64,000 nt of DNA, from positions 1,054,001 to 1,118,000 of the forward strand of contig CAVXUW010000002.1 of assembly GCA_963765105.1 (NCBI GenBank), in the 5' to 3' direction. A model generated the notes under the pieces. It did no database searches, was not told the origin of the DNA, and saw only the letters and a program-made list of their open reading frames with translations. Both the position numbers and the translations under genes were made by a program. This document shows, piece by piece, positions 21,111 to 28,887 of this stretch (position 1 is the first letter of the stretch; the number at the start of each line of letters is the position of its first letter). The stretch comes from CALMEC01 sp963765105. GTDB taxonomy: Bacteria > Actinomycetota > Thermoleophilia > Miltoncostaeales > Miltoncostaeaceae.

Positions 21111-21911
21111 TTAGACCGCGACCTCGCGCAACGTTTTCGCGAGTTCCGCAATGCTGGGTCGCTCAACGGGAGCGATCGCGAGGCACGCGTCAATGGCGTC
21201 TGTGACGGGGCGCGGTAGCCGACGGTAACGGCGGAGTGGCTCTGCCGGCCCAGTTGCTCCGCCGACACCCGTGCCGCCGAATGGCTGACGTGTGCTGGCG
21301 GCCTCATAGAGGGTTGCACCGACCCCCCAAACGTCTGTCGCTGCAGACAGACGTCCCCCGGAAAACTGCTCCGGTGCCATGTAGGGCGGGCTTCCCACAC
21401 CTCGGGAGCCACGACCTGGCGGTCGTGCGATGCCAAGGTCGATGAGCTTCGCCTGATCGGCTTGGCAGATGATGTTTGAGGGCTTCACATCGAGATGCAG
21501 CACATCGTTGCGATGGAGGTAGCCGAGGACCGAGCACAATTGGACGCCTAACGCGCCCAGCTCGAACACGGGAACGCGGGGGCCCTCCCCGGCAATAATG
21601 TACCCAAGGGTCTCCCCGGTGAGGGTCTCCAAAATGATCTGCGGAGCAGGACGCTCGATAACCTCATAGGTCCGTACGAGCCCGGGATGGGTAAAAGCGG
21701 CGAGGCGTCGCGCTTCGGTGAGGAGCCGTCGACGTGCCCGGCGATCGTCGATCCGTTCCGGCCGCAGGGCCTTGACGACGCAACGACACTCGCGTTCCGC
21801 ACTCCATACGTCGTAGACATCGACATCCTCTCCGCGGCGAAGGAGCCCAAGGACGCGGTAGCCGGGAGCGATGTCTGTGCCCGGACGGACTCGTGGCGCA
21901 AGTGTGGTCAT
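21111..21911 (-). CDS. Serine/threonine protein kinase, compact and soluble
   Basis: 266 residues, essentially one Hanks-type kinase domain with no transmembrane or PASTA part. Seen: the ATP-anchoring lysine in CVVKALR, a catalytic loop HLDVKPSNI (HRD is HLD), the metal loop LIDLGIA (DFG is DLG), and the APE motif in GSPPYMAPEQFSG. The Gly-rich loop is degenerate: LLRRGEDVDVYDV has a single Gly. Key Lys, Asp, Asn and Asp are all present, so it is probably active. The ATG overlaps the stop of the ABC exporter gene, so it is the last gene of that operon. Its substrate may be the co-encoded peptide or exporter, which is inference only. Confidence 0.85.
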   Translation of the reverse strand: MTTLAPRVRPGTDIAPGYRVLGLLRRGEDVDVYDVWSAERECRCVVKALRPERIDDRRARRRLLTEARRLAAFTHPGLVRTYEVIERPAPQIILETLTGETLGYIIAGEGPRVPVFELGALGVQLCSVLGYLHRNDVLHLDVKPSNIICQADQAKLIDLGIARPPGRGSRGVGSPPYMAPEQFSGGRLSAATDVWGVGATLYEAASTRQPFGGTGVGGATGPAEPLRRYRRLPRPVTDAIDACLAIAPVERPSIAELAKTLREVAV

Positions 21912-23653
21912 GCGATCACCGGAATGTTGGGAGTGTCGGGGACGATGCGACCGTCAGCGAATGTCACGACGACATCGGCCTCGGCGATGAGCTCGGGGTC
22001 GTGCGAGATGACGATGGTGGTGCGCCCGGCGGCAAGTTCGCGAATGGCGCGACGGACGGATTCTGCGGCGACGCGATCGAGGTGGTTGGTGGGTTCGTCG
22101 AGGATGACGATGGGTGCGTCACGCACGAGGGCGCGGGCGATGGCTAGGCGTTGTCGTTGGCCACCGGACAAGCGTGATCCGCGTGGGCCGACGATCGTTT
22201 CGTAGGCGTCGGGCAAGCTCATGACGAAGTCATGCAGGCCGGCGCGTCGGGCCGCAGAGGTGATCTCCTCGTCTGTGGCATCCGGCTTACCGAACAGGAG
22301 GTTGTCACGGATCGACGCATCCCAGATGCCGCCGTCCTGCATGACCATTGCCATGTTGTCCCGGAGCCAACCCACGTCGAGATCCCGCAGATCGACGCCA
22401 TCAAGCAACACGCAACCTTCGCTCGGGTCCTGCAGGCGCAGGATCAGGTTGGCAACGGTTGACTTGCCGGCGCCGTTCGGCCCGGCAAGGACCGTCGTTG
22501 TTCCTTTGGCGAAATCGACGGAAACCCCCTGCACCGCCGCTGGGCGCTCGGCGTCGTAGCGGTAGCTGACGTTCTCGAGGCGAATCGCTCCGGCGACGGT
22601 GGACGGTCGCTGGGCGTTGTCTGCGTTTTCGACGCCAACCGGCTCGTCAAGGATCTCGATGACGCGCTCGGCTCCCGCCGCGGCGGAATGAAGCGACGTC
22701 ATGAGCTTGCTGAGCCCGCGAATGGGGTCGTAGAGCTGGGTGAGGTAGGTGAGAAAGACCAGGAGCGCGCCAATCGACAGCTGGTTGTTCGTCAATTTCC
22801 AGACGCCGTATCCGATCACCACGATTGCCCCGAACGCTTCGATCGTCTCCACGGTGGGGGAGAAGATCGCCTGAAGACGCGTTGATCGCATCGCGACGCG
22901 CATGTTTGCTTCGCTCTCCGTCCGAAAGCGCGCGGCCTGCGCGTCATGGCGGTTGTATGCCTGGACGAGCCCCGCGTGGGAGAGGCTCTCCTCCGCGAGG
23001 GCGGTGATCGCCCCGCTCCTGCGGCGCCGTTCGCGGGATGTGTCCCGAATGAGGCTCGAGAACCGTTGGGCGGTGAACCAGAAGGCGGGAATGACGATGA
23101 GCGCCACCAGCGCGAGATCCCAACTGAGGTAAAACAATGCGGCAAGGAAAAATGCTGCCTCCGCGCCAAACGCGATGGCGTCGGTCATTCCGCCGATGAC
23201 AAAACCTTCGATGGCCCCGACATCGCCGGTGAGGCGGGCAATGAGGTCGCCGACTTTGCGCCGGCCCAGTTGCACGAGTGAGATGCGGTGCATGTGACGA
23301 AAGACGTCGCAGCGAATTGACAGGACGAAACGCTGACCAACCCATGCGGAGAGCACGTCGTCGCCGATGGAAGCGAGTCCTCCGGCAATGGTGAGGCCAA
23401 TGAACGCGACTGCCACCATCATGAACGGATCGAAATCCTTGGGAACCAGGACATCGTCGATCAGGATCTTGAACATCCAAATTTTGAGCGTTTCAATGGC
23501 CGGTACGAGCATGACCAGCACGAGGCTCAAGGCGATCCAACGCCGAAGCCCTCGCGTGGAGGGCCAGAAGCGACGTGCGATGAGGCGAAACGCGACCAGC
23601 GGCGCAAGGGTGATGCCGTTGGTGTCTGCCGTTGGTGGTGGTGTGCCTGTCAT
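21908..23653 (-). CDS. ABC exporter, fused membrane and ATPase domains
   Basis: 581 residues in one chain. A six-helix exporter domain spans about 30-325 and a nucleotide-binding domain about 345-575. Walker A is GPNGAGKST, the signature LSGGQRQRLAIARAL, Walker B VILDEPTNHLD and the switch His is in VISHDPEL. There is no N-terminal C39 peptidase, so any leader would be cut elsewhere. It would work as a homodimer, or with a second half-transporter not seen here. The ATG at 23653 has no clear ribosome-binding site and follows a 12-bp hairpin, while the kinase overlaps its end. Confidence 0.88.
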   Translation of the reverse strand: MTGTPPPTADTNGITLAPLVAFRLIARRFWPSTRGLRRWIALSLVLVMLVPAIETLKIWMFKILIDDVLVPKDFDPFMMVAVAFIGLTIAGGLASIGDDVLSAWVGQRFVLSIRCDVFRHMHRISLVQLGRRKVGDLIARLTGDVGAIEGFVIGGMTDAIAFGAEAAFFLAALFYLSWDLALVALIVIPAFWFTAQRFSSLIRDTSRERRRRSGAITALAEESLSHAGLVQAYNRHDAQAARFRTESEANMRVAMRSTRLQAIFSPTVETIEAFGAIVVIGYGVWKLTNNQLSIGALLVFLTYLTQLYDPIRGLSKLMTSLHSAAAGAERVIEILDEPVGVENADNAQRPSTVAGAIRLENVSYRYDAERPAAVQGVSVDFAKGTTTVLAGPNGAGKSTVANLILRLQDPSEGCVLLDGVDLRDLDVGWLRDNMAMVMQDGGIWDASIRDNLLFGKPDATDEEITSAARRAGLHDFVMSLPDAYETIVGPRGSRLSGGQRQRLAIARALVRDAPIVILDEPTNHLDRVAAESVRRAIRELAAGRTTIVISHDPELIAEADVVVTFADGRIVPDTPNIPVIA

Positions 23654-23664
23654 CGGAAAGGTCT

Positions 23665-23692
23665 CGGCCGGACCCCGTGAGGGGCCCGGCCG
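23665..23692 (-). promoter_or_regulatory. Strong hairpin between the Arg-rich peptide and exporter genes
   Basis: Twelve pairs (one G-U) around TCAC as read on the minus strand, starting 27 bases after the peptide stop and ending 11 bases before the exporter ATG. There is no T-run behind it, so it is not a textbook terminator. It could stabilise the upstream message, attenuate exporter expression or shield the exporter start. Confidence 0.65.
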
Positions 23693-23719
23693 ATGCCATT
23701 CGCTATCTGACCGATGAAA

Positions 23720-23857
23720 CTAACGGCCAGTGCGGGTGCGGGTGCGGGTGCTCGTGCCGCCCCGCGTCCGGGTCCGCGTCCGTGACGAACGGCTGCGGCG
23801 GGCGGGGGACGAAAGGGCAAACCGGCTACGACGGCGGCGACGACGTCCACGTGACAT
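23720..23857 (-). CDS. Arg/Thr-rich 45-residue peptide
   Basis: By my count 19 of 45 residues are Arg, with eight Thr and eight Ser; there is no Cys, Lys, Asp or Glu. It begins MSRGRRRRRR, has a short hydrophobic patch FAL at 13-15, and ends in two RT-repeat blocks split by Gly-Gly (about 26-45). The start is well supported: AAGGAG seven bases before the ATG. It sits 41 bases after the secreted protein gene and 66 bases before the exporter gene, all on one strand. It may be an exported basic peptide, a protamine-like nucleic-acid binder, a substrate for the neighbouring kinase or a non-functional frame. No family is recognised. Confidence 0.5.
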   Translation of the reverse strand: MSRGRRRRRRSRFALSSPARRSRSSRTRTRTRGGTSTRTRTRTGR

Positions 23858-23898
23858 GAGAAATCTCCTTGTTTCGATTCTGACTGGGGTTGATGTTT

Positions 23899-24288
23899 CT
23901 ACGAACCAAACGTTGCGCGTACGGTGCACACCTCTCCGTTAGCGCGCGTTGCCCGCACCGAAATCCGGTCGGCGCCTGGGGCACTACGTACGACGCGGCG
24001 GACTTCGAACGACCCGCTGGGGGGTCGAGTCGTTGCTCGTCCACTCGCGATTGTGCGACCGTTGCGCGCCAGTCCCCACCGCCAGACGACACCGTTACGA
24101 TTCTGGTCCACTTCGAACTCAACTTCGATGCGGCCGTCCTCCGGGCTCAACTTCAGCTTCGCTGACGAACCGTCGGAGCACGTTGTGCGAACAATCGTGT
24201 CCCGACCATCCTTCGCAAGCGCTGCCGGAATGGGGGCAATAACGCCCACCGCGATGACTGCGGCGATTGTCCGGAATCTCGTGTTCAT
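23899..24288 (-). CDS. Secreted uncharacterised protein
   Basis: 129 residues with a clear Sec signal peptide (MNTRFRTIAAVIAVGV ... AALA, cleavage before KDG at about 25). The mature part is a beta-rich domain: TCSDGSSAKLKL, RIEVEFEVDQNRNG, a WRWGL segment, then RTTRPPSGSFEVRR and GADRISVRATR. Two cysteines (TTCSDG and EVCTV) probably form a disulfide. Similar 'EVEFEVDQNRNG ... APSGSFEV' secreted proteins occur in other Actinobacteria, without known function. The ATG has AGGAG upstream. First gene of the peptide/exporter/kinase group. Confidence 0.82.
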   Translation of the reverse strand: MNTRFRTIAAVIAVGVIAPIPAALAKDGRDTIVRTTCSDGSSAKLKLSPEDGRIEVEFEVDQNRNGVVWRWGLARNGRTIASGRATTRPPSGSFEVRRVVRSAPGADRISVRATRANGEVCTVRATFGS

Positions 24289-24431
24289 CGTTCGCTCCTG
24301 GTCGATCTGAACTGACAGGAAGAACGTTAGGCCCTGTCATCCCAGGCGCGGGCTAACCATCTCCCCAGGCTCCGTCAGGGATCTCTTCAGCTTTGGTAAA
24401 GAACGGCGCCCTGAGGCGCGGATGCGCTCTT

Positions 24432-25034
24432 CTAGTAGCGGGCGCTCATGGCCGGTTCAGCCACGCGGGGCGTGCCATGTTCGTCGCGCCAGCGGGCCAG
24501 GCGGCGAAGGTCGCGTTCGATTTGGCTGAGGGGGATCTGGCAGCCCGTGTTCGAGACGTTGGCGAAGGCCAGGAGCCGGTCCTCGTCGGCGCGGACGGTC
24601 ATCCACTTGGCCAGGACGTCGTCACCGATGGGGAGCTCGTCGTTGCGCTCACCGAAGCGATCACGCTCCGGAAACTGCACGCAGTATTCGCGAACCGGCG
24701 CCATCGATCGTGGCAGAAGCGCCACGAGCGGCAGGTGCGGGTAGATGAGATACCGGTAGCGAGGGTTCGCCTCCCGACCATCGCGCCGGAAGCGTCGTCC
24801 GGTGACACACAGAAACCCAAGCTCGTCGAACATTTTCCACTCGTCGTCGTTGATGACCGAGCGCAGGAGCTCAAGCGATCGGCGATCGGCCTCGTGCGAA
24901 CTCACCGGCGCCTCGCGGGCCCACGACGGAGCGCGGCGACGTCGAGAGAGAGGACGCGGCCGAACCGCCACGCGCGCACAGAGAACCGCCACCAACACGA
25001 TCATGACCGCTGGGATCGCGCCGCCAGCGTTCAC
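24432..25034 (-). CDS. Uncharacterised protein with N-terminal membrane helix
   Basis: About 200 residues. A hydrophobic segment (about 6-22) anchors it. Next is an Arg/Pro-rich stretch, then a conserved-looking cytosolic part: LLRSVINDDEWKMFDELGFLCVTG, RYRYLIYPHLPLVALLP, REYCVQFP, and LPIGDDVLAKWMTVRADEDRLLAFAN. Proteins of this layout occur in Actinobacteria as hypotheticals. I chose the GTG at 25034 because it overlaps the upstream stop as GTGA, the common arrangement here; a GTG at 25046 is also possible. 143 bases without a gene separate its end from the secreted protein gene. Confidence 0.7.
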   Translation of the reverse strand: MNAGGAIPAVMIVLVAVLCARVAVRPRPLSRRRRAPSWAREAPVSSHEADRRSLELLRSVINDDEWKMFDELGFLCVTGRRFRRDGREANPRYRYLIYPHLPLVALLPRSMAPVREYCVQFPERDRFGERNDELPIGDDVLAKWMTVRADEDRLLAFANVSNTGCQIPLSQIERDLRRLARWRDEHGTPRVAEPAMSARY

Positions 25035-25294
25035 GCGGTGGGGCACGCTCCCCCGGCGGCACGCGGCCAGAAAAGGACCCGCTCGGCGTCGTTGGGAACC
25101 TCATCAAAGGACGTCACGAGCACCGCTTCCCGGCGACCGGTGTCGGGGTCGGTAACCGGCACACCGGCCCACATTCCCTCGTCGAGTTGACGGCGGAACT
25201 CCTGAACGAGTCGGTCACGGTCGGCCATGAGGGTCGCGTCACCCTCGGTAATGAGGGTTTCGCCATATCCGGGCATCATACGAAGCAGCCGCAT
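25031..25294 (-). CDS. Small uncharacterised protein
   Basis: 87 residues: MRLLRMMPGYGETLITEGDA, a helical middle rich in Asp/Arg/Gln, then a C-terminal strand region VLVTSFDEVPNDAERVLFWP. No membrane segment. The ATG at 25294 has GGAGGAGG just upstream; the longer frame to 25522 lacks a ribosome-binding site and runs into the promoter. It is coupled to the next gene by a GTGA overlap. Function unknown. Confidence 0.65.
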   Translation of the reverse strand: MRLLRMMPGYGETLITEGDATLMADRDRLVQEFRRQLDEGMWAGVPVTDPDTGRREAVLVTSFDEVPNDAERVLFWPRAAGGACPTA

Positions 25295-25345
25295 TTGGCC
25301 TCCTCCCGTGTTCGTGCGACGTTGTCGCCGCAAGCGCGTCCTGTC

Positions 25346-25374
25346 GTTATACCGGGGCGACGCGGCCGATACAA
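25346..25374 (-). promoter_or_regulatory. Sigma-70-type promoter for the 25294 gene
   Basis: On the minus strand, TTGTAT (-35, 25369-25374) and TATAAC (-10, 25346-25351) are separated by exactly 17 bases. The leader would be about 45 bases with a strong ribosome-binding site. Confidence 0.6.
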
Positions 25375-25388
25375 ACCCAACCGCCCGT

Positions 25389-25598
25389 TCATACCTCTCC
25401 GGCACGTTCGGTTGCGGAGAAACCCTCGCGCGAATGACTGCCGTCGCAGAACGGTTTGTTGGCGGAGTGACCGCAGCGACAGAGCGCGACGACCTCGCGT
25501 TCGGACGGGAAGGCATTGCCATCGGCGTCGATCAGCGAAATTGCCCCACTGACCAGATAGGGGCCGGAGTCCTTGACCGTGACGGTGACGTCGCTCAT
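25389..25598 (-). CDS. CDGSH iron-sulfur domain protein
   Basis: 69 residues forming one CDGSH (mitoNEET-type) domain. The ligand set CRCGHSANKPFCDGSH gives three Cys and one His for a 2Fe-2S cluster. The part before it is a short beta unit (VTVTVKDSGPYLVSG). No membrane anchor, so probably cytosolic. Suggested roles of the family are cluster storage or electron transfer. The ATG has AAGGAG at good spacing. Divergent from murA. Confidence 0.92.
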   Translation of the reverse strand: MSDVTVTVKDSGPYLVSGAISLIDADGNAFPSEREVVALCRCGHSANKPFCDGSHSREGFSATERAGEV

Positions 25599-25710
25599 AG
25601 CGGTGCTCCTTGGAGAAGGTCATTTCGGCGTCGTTGCGTCGACACTGTTTCGTAGCATTGCGTGGCGCCGGTTCCTTGGCAAGCGCCGGGTTTCCGGTCT
25701 CTCCGGCTGA

Positions 25711-25716
25711 TACCGT
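25711..25716 (+). promoter_or_regulatory. Leaderless-type -10 box before murA
   Basis: TACCGT ends eight bases before the GTG at 25725, and no ribosome-binding site is present. This supports the GTG rather than the longer frame from 25662. Confidence 0.4.
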
Positions 25717-25724
25717 CACGGGTC

Positions 25725-27008
25725 GTGTCGGAGCGCTTTGTCATTGAGGGCGGCATCCCGCTGTCCGGAACCGTCGTGCCCAGCGGCAACAAGAACGCGG
25801 CCCTGCCGATCCTTGCAGCCTGCCTGCTCACCGACGAGGAAGTGATCCTCGAAAACGTCCCCGATATCCGCGACGTTCACTCAATGCTGGCGCTCCTTGA
25901 CGATACGGGCGCCACGATTCGTGAGATCGGCCCCAACGAGCTGTCGATTACCGCCGGGACCATTCGCACAACCTCGCTAAACGCGGAGCTGTGCGGTCGC
26001 ATTCGCGCGTCGGTGCTCATGGCGGGACCGCTTCTCGCCCGCTGCGGCGTCGTTGACCTGCCGATGCCGGGTGGCGATTTCATCGGCCGTCGACGTGTGG
26101 ACACGCACCTGCTCGCATTCAACGGTCTTGGCGCATCGATCGAGGCGAGCCGCAGCTTCCGTATGACCCACAACGGCCTTCGCGGCGCCGAGATCTTCCT
26201 CGATGAGGCGTCGGTCACCGCGACCGAGAACGCCCTCTGTGCGGCCGCCCTCGCCACCGGCGAGACAACAATTCTGAACGCCGCCTGCGAACCACACGTT
26301 CAGGACACAGCACGATTCCTTGTCACCCTCGGTGCCAACATTGACGGCATCGGCACGAATGAACTTCACATTCGCGGGGTGGAGAAGCTGCATGGTGGCC
26401 GTTTCCGCATACCATCTGACTACATTGAGATCGCGTCGTTCATTGGCCTTGCGGCGGTAACGGGTTCGGACATCACGATCACGGATGTCCGCGCGTCCGA
26501 CCTGCGCATGATTCGGTTGACCTTTGAACGGTTGGGCATCCGGGTCGAGCTCAACGGCGATGTTCTGCGCGTCCCCCCCGATCAGCACCTCCGTGTCGAG
26601 GCCGACGAAGGTGACGCCATCCCGAAGATCGATGATGGTTTGTGGCCGGCGTTCCCGGCCGACCTCACCAGCATTGCCACTGCCGTCGCCACCCAATCCC
26701 ACGGTACGGTGATGATCTTCGAGAAGATGTTCGAGAACCGCCTGTTCTTCGTCGACAAGCTCGTCGCGATGGGCGCTCGCATCGTACTGTGCGACCCGCA
26801 CCGCGCGGTGGTGAGCGGGCCATCGCAACTCCATGGTGAACGTCTTGAAAGCCCCGACATTCGTGCCGGAATGGCGATGCTCATTGCGAGTCTGTGCGCC
26901 ACCGGGACCAGCACGATCGGCAACATCGGTCAGATCGACCGGGGATACGAACGTATCGACGAGCGCCTTCAGGCGTTGGGGGCACGCATCGAGCGGGTGC
27001 CGGATTGA
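25725..27008 (+). CDS. murA: UDP-N-acetylglucosamine 1-carboxyvinyltransferase
   Basis: First committed step of peptidoglycan synthesis, adding enolpyruvate from PEP to UDP-GlcNAc in the cytosol. 427 residues from the GTG at 25725. Seen: the PEP-binding NKNAALPIL, RIRASVLMAGPLLARCG, the catalytic loop MPGGDFIGRRRVD, and DYIEIASFIGLAA. The loop carries Asp118 where most bacteria have the Cys that fosfomycin attacks. The M. tuberculosis enzyme is the well-known natural case of this change, so intrinsic fosfomycin resistance is expected. Its TGA overlaps the TTG of hisZ. Confidence 0.95.
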   Translation: MSERFVIEGGIPLSGTVVPSGNKNAALPILAACLLTDEEVILENVPDIRDVHSMLALLDDTGATIREIGPNELSITAGTIRTTSLNAELCGRIRASVLMAGPLLARCGVVDLPMPGGDFIGRRRVDTHLLAFNGLGASIEASRSFRMTHNGLRGAEIFLDEASVTATENALCAAALATGETTILNAACEPHVQDTARFLVTLGANIDGIGTNELHIRGVEKLHGGRFRIPSDYIEIASFIGLAAVTGSDITITDVRASDLRMIRLTFERLGIRVELNGDVLRVPPDQHLRVEADEGDAIPKIDDGLWPAFPADLTSIATAVATQSHGTVMIFEKMFENRLFFVDKLVAMGARIVLCDPHRAVVSGPSQLHGERLESPDIRAGMAMLIASLCATGTSTIGNIGQIDRGYERIDERLQALGARIERVPD

Positions 27009-28264
27009 CGGGCACCGGCGACCGGGACGAAGCTGGGACGGCCGCACTTCCCGATGGCGCGCGCGACGTTCTGCCGGTTGAATCGGCGGAGCTTGCTGAC
27101 ATCGAGGCCGGCCTGCGCGGAGAATTCGCCCGGTTCGGCTACCGGGAGGTCCGCACGCCCCTCCTCGAGTTCGCCGATGTCATGGACCGGGCCCAGGAAG
27201 GGGGAGTGGGGCCGGCGTTTCGGCTGTTTGACGATCACGGCAACGTGCTCGTGCTCCGACCCGATCTCACCATTCCTGTTGCGCGCCTCGCCGCCACACG
27301 TTTGGCCGCCCACCCTGGCCCCGTTCGTGTGAGCTACGTCGCCACGGCGGTGCGCCCCGCTCCCGTTGGCAAAGCTCGCAACATCGAACAGCGTCAGGCT
27401 GGCGCCGAGTTGATCGGCGCATCCGGGCCCGCCGCCGATGCCGAGATCATTGCGTTGCTCGTCGATGCTCTCCGCGGTCTCGGCGTGAGCGACCTTCAGC
27501 TTGGCCTGAACGACACGTCGATCACGCGCGCGGTGCTCGATGGTCTGGGAATCGCACCCAACGATCAGGCGCGGTTGTCTGATGCGGCGCGCCGTCGTAA
27601 CCGTGTGGCATGGCGGCGTATTGCCTCGTCATTGTCACTCTCCGATGACGCGCGGAAAACGCTTGCCGACCTTCCCGCGTTGCGAGGAGGGGACGATGAG
27701 CTGCGTGACCTGTCACGTCGTGTCCCCGCCGCCGCCGACGCGTGCGCGTCGCTCATTGCCACACGGGAGCTGTTGCGTGCCTACGGTGTCGACTCCGGAG
27801 TGTTCGTTGATTTTGGCGTGTTACGCGACTGGGGCTACTACACCGGGATCGTCTTCGAGGCCTACGCCCCGGGGCAAGGGGTGCCCATCGCAATGGGTGG
27901 TCGCTACGACGGGCTGGGACGCCGCTTCGGTGTCGACCGCGCCGCAGTTGGCTTTGCGGTGGTCCTCGACGAACTCCACGCCGCGCTCCGTGCCCGAGGC
28001 AACGGCACCGAGCTGTTCGACGGCGTGGTCATCACCGGCGGGGCGGACGTTCAGATCGCGACGGCGCGTGCGATGCGGGCTGCGGGCCTTGCCGCCATCG
28101 CCGCACCGGATGACGTCGACGCCGCGGAAGAACTCGCGAAGGCCGAAGGGTGGCGCTGGGTACTGGAGGCGACGCCCACCGGCGTCACACTTCGTGACCG
28201 CTCCACCGGAACCGTCACCGAGTACCCGGATGAGCAGGAGGGTGTGCGATTTCTGAGCTCGTAG
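27005..28264 (+). CDS. hisZ: ATP phosphoribosyltransferase regulatory subunit
   Basis: HisRS-like protein that activates short-form HisG. 419 residues with class II fold landmarks (LPDGARDVLPVESAEL, VLRPDLTIPVARLAA, RNIEQRQAGAELIG, DFGVLRDWGYYTGIVFEAY, AMGGRYDGLGRRFG) but no tRNA-binding anticodon domain of HisRS type. The start is the TTG at 27005 overlapping the murA stop (TTGA). Heads the histidine operon and directly precedes its partner hisG. Confidence 0.9.
   Translation: MTGTGDRDEAGTAALPDGARDVLPVESAELADIEAGLRGEFARFGYREVRTPLLEFADVMDRAQEGGVGPAFRLFDDHGNVLVLRPDLTIPVARLAATRLAAHPGPVRVSYVATAVRPAPVGKARNIEQRQAGAELIGASGPAADAEIIALLVDALRGLGVSDLQLGLNDTSITRAVLDGLGIAPNDQARLSDAARRRNRVAWRRIASSLSLSDDARKTLADLPALRGGDDELRDLSRRVPAAADACASLIATRELLRAYGVDSGVFVDFGVLRDWGYYTGIVFEAYAPGQGVPIAMGGRYDGLGRRFGVDRAAVGFAVVLDELHAALRARGNGTELFDGVVITGGADVQIATARAMRAAGLAAIAAPDDVDAAEELAKAEGWRWVLEATPTGVTLRDRSTGTVTEYPDEQEGVRFLSS
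28236..28241 (+). promoter_or_regulatory. Ribosome-binding site that selects an ATT start for hisG
   Basis: A full AGGAGG inside the hisZ 3' end, seven bases before ATT 28249 and 22 before GTG 28264. Only the ATT is at working distance. Confidence 0.6.
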
Positions 28265-28887
28265 TGTGCGTGCCTCTCGGTGCGCTCTTTGCCGATTCGG
28301 TGGCCTGCCTGCGCGCGGGTGGCCTCGACGTGTCGCCACTCGAGGATGCCGGGCGCCGCCTGATCGTCGATGCCGCCGACGGCACGCGTTACATCACCAC
28401 GCGCCCCAGTGACGTTCCCACCTACGTGGAGGCCGGTGCGGCCGATCTGGGCATTGTGGGCAAAGACGTCTTGCGTGAGAGCAGCCCCGACGTGGACGAG
28501 GTGCTGGACCTCGGCTTCGGTGGCTGTCGCATGGTGTACGCAACGATTGCCGGGGAGGATCCCACCCCGGATGCGCTCGCCCACCTTGGCGCCGTGCGTG
28601 TTGCGACAAAGTATCCAAATGCCGCGCGCCGTCACTTTGCCGCGACAGGGCGATCGGTGGAGGTCGTCAAGGTCAACGGGTCGGTCGAGCTCGCACCGCT
28701 GGTGAATCTGGCGCACGGCATCGTTGACCTGGTGGCGACCGGCGGGACGCTCAAGGCGAACGGTCTTGTGGAGCGGGAGCAGATCTTTGACTCCTCGGCT
28801 CGGCTGATTGCCAATCGGGTGAGCCACAAGCTGATGGCGCCGCGTATCGAGGCGCTGATCACTCGACTCGACGCCAACACGCGATGA
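28249..28887 (+). CDS. hisG: ATP phosphoribosyltransferase catalytic subunit, short form
   Basis: First step of histidine synthesis, joining ATP and PRPP. About 212 residues, the short HisG that lacks the C-terminal ACT-like domain and needs HisZ. Seen: RPSDVPTYVEAGAADLGIVGKDVL, the hinge YATIAGED, VATKYPNAARRHFA, VKVNGSVELAPLV and the PRPP loop DLVATGGTLKANGL. I place the start at ATT 28249 because of the AGGAGG at 28236 and because it restores the first strand (SELVVCVPLG). The conventional choice is GTG 28264, which cuts that strand. The usual 'PKGRL' motif reads PLGAL. Overlaps hisD by ATGA. Confidence 0.9.
   Translation: MSELVVCVPLGALFADSVACLRAGGLDVSPLEDAGRRLIVDAADGTRYITTRPSDVPTYVEAGAADLGIVGKDVLRESSPDVDEVLDLGFGGCRMVYATIAGEDPTPDALAHLGAVRVATKYPNAARRHFAATGRSVEVVKVNGSVELAPLVNLAHGIVDLVATGGTLKANGLVEREQIFDSSARLIANRVSHKLMAPRIEALITRLDANTR

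Noticed and set aside
20639..21436. Minus-strand frame of 265 codons over the low-complexity secreted gene and kinase 3' end
   Set aside because: It would overlap the kinase gene in the same direction by 300 bases, and it lacks any hydrophobic or domain features. The plus-strand frame has a signal segment and a promoter box.
23665..23692. Factor-independent terminator
   Set aside because: The stem is strong but is followed by AGACCTTTCC, not a T-run, and the next gene starts 12 bases later, so I list it as regulatory instead.
23730..23942. Plus-strand 70-codon frame opposite the Arg-rich peptide
   Set aside because: It is the mirror of the same repeats (RVRVRV), has no ribosome-binding site, and overlaps the secreted protein gene. 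The minus frame has AAGGAG at ideal distance.
25977..27047. Minus-strand frame of 356 codons over murA
   Set aside because: Covers the murA catalytic core in antisense; Arg/Val/Asp-rich shadow composition and no homology seen.
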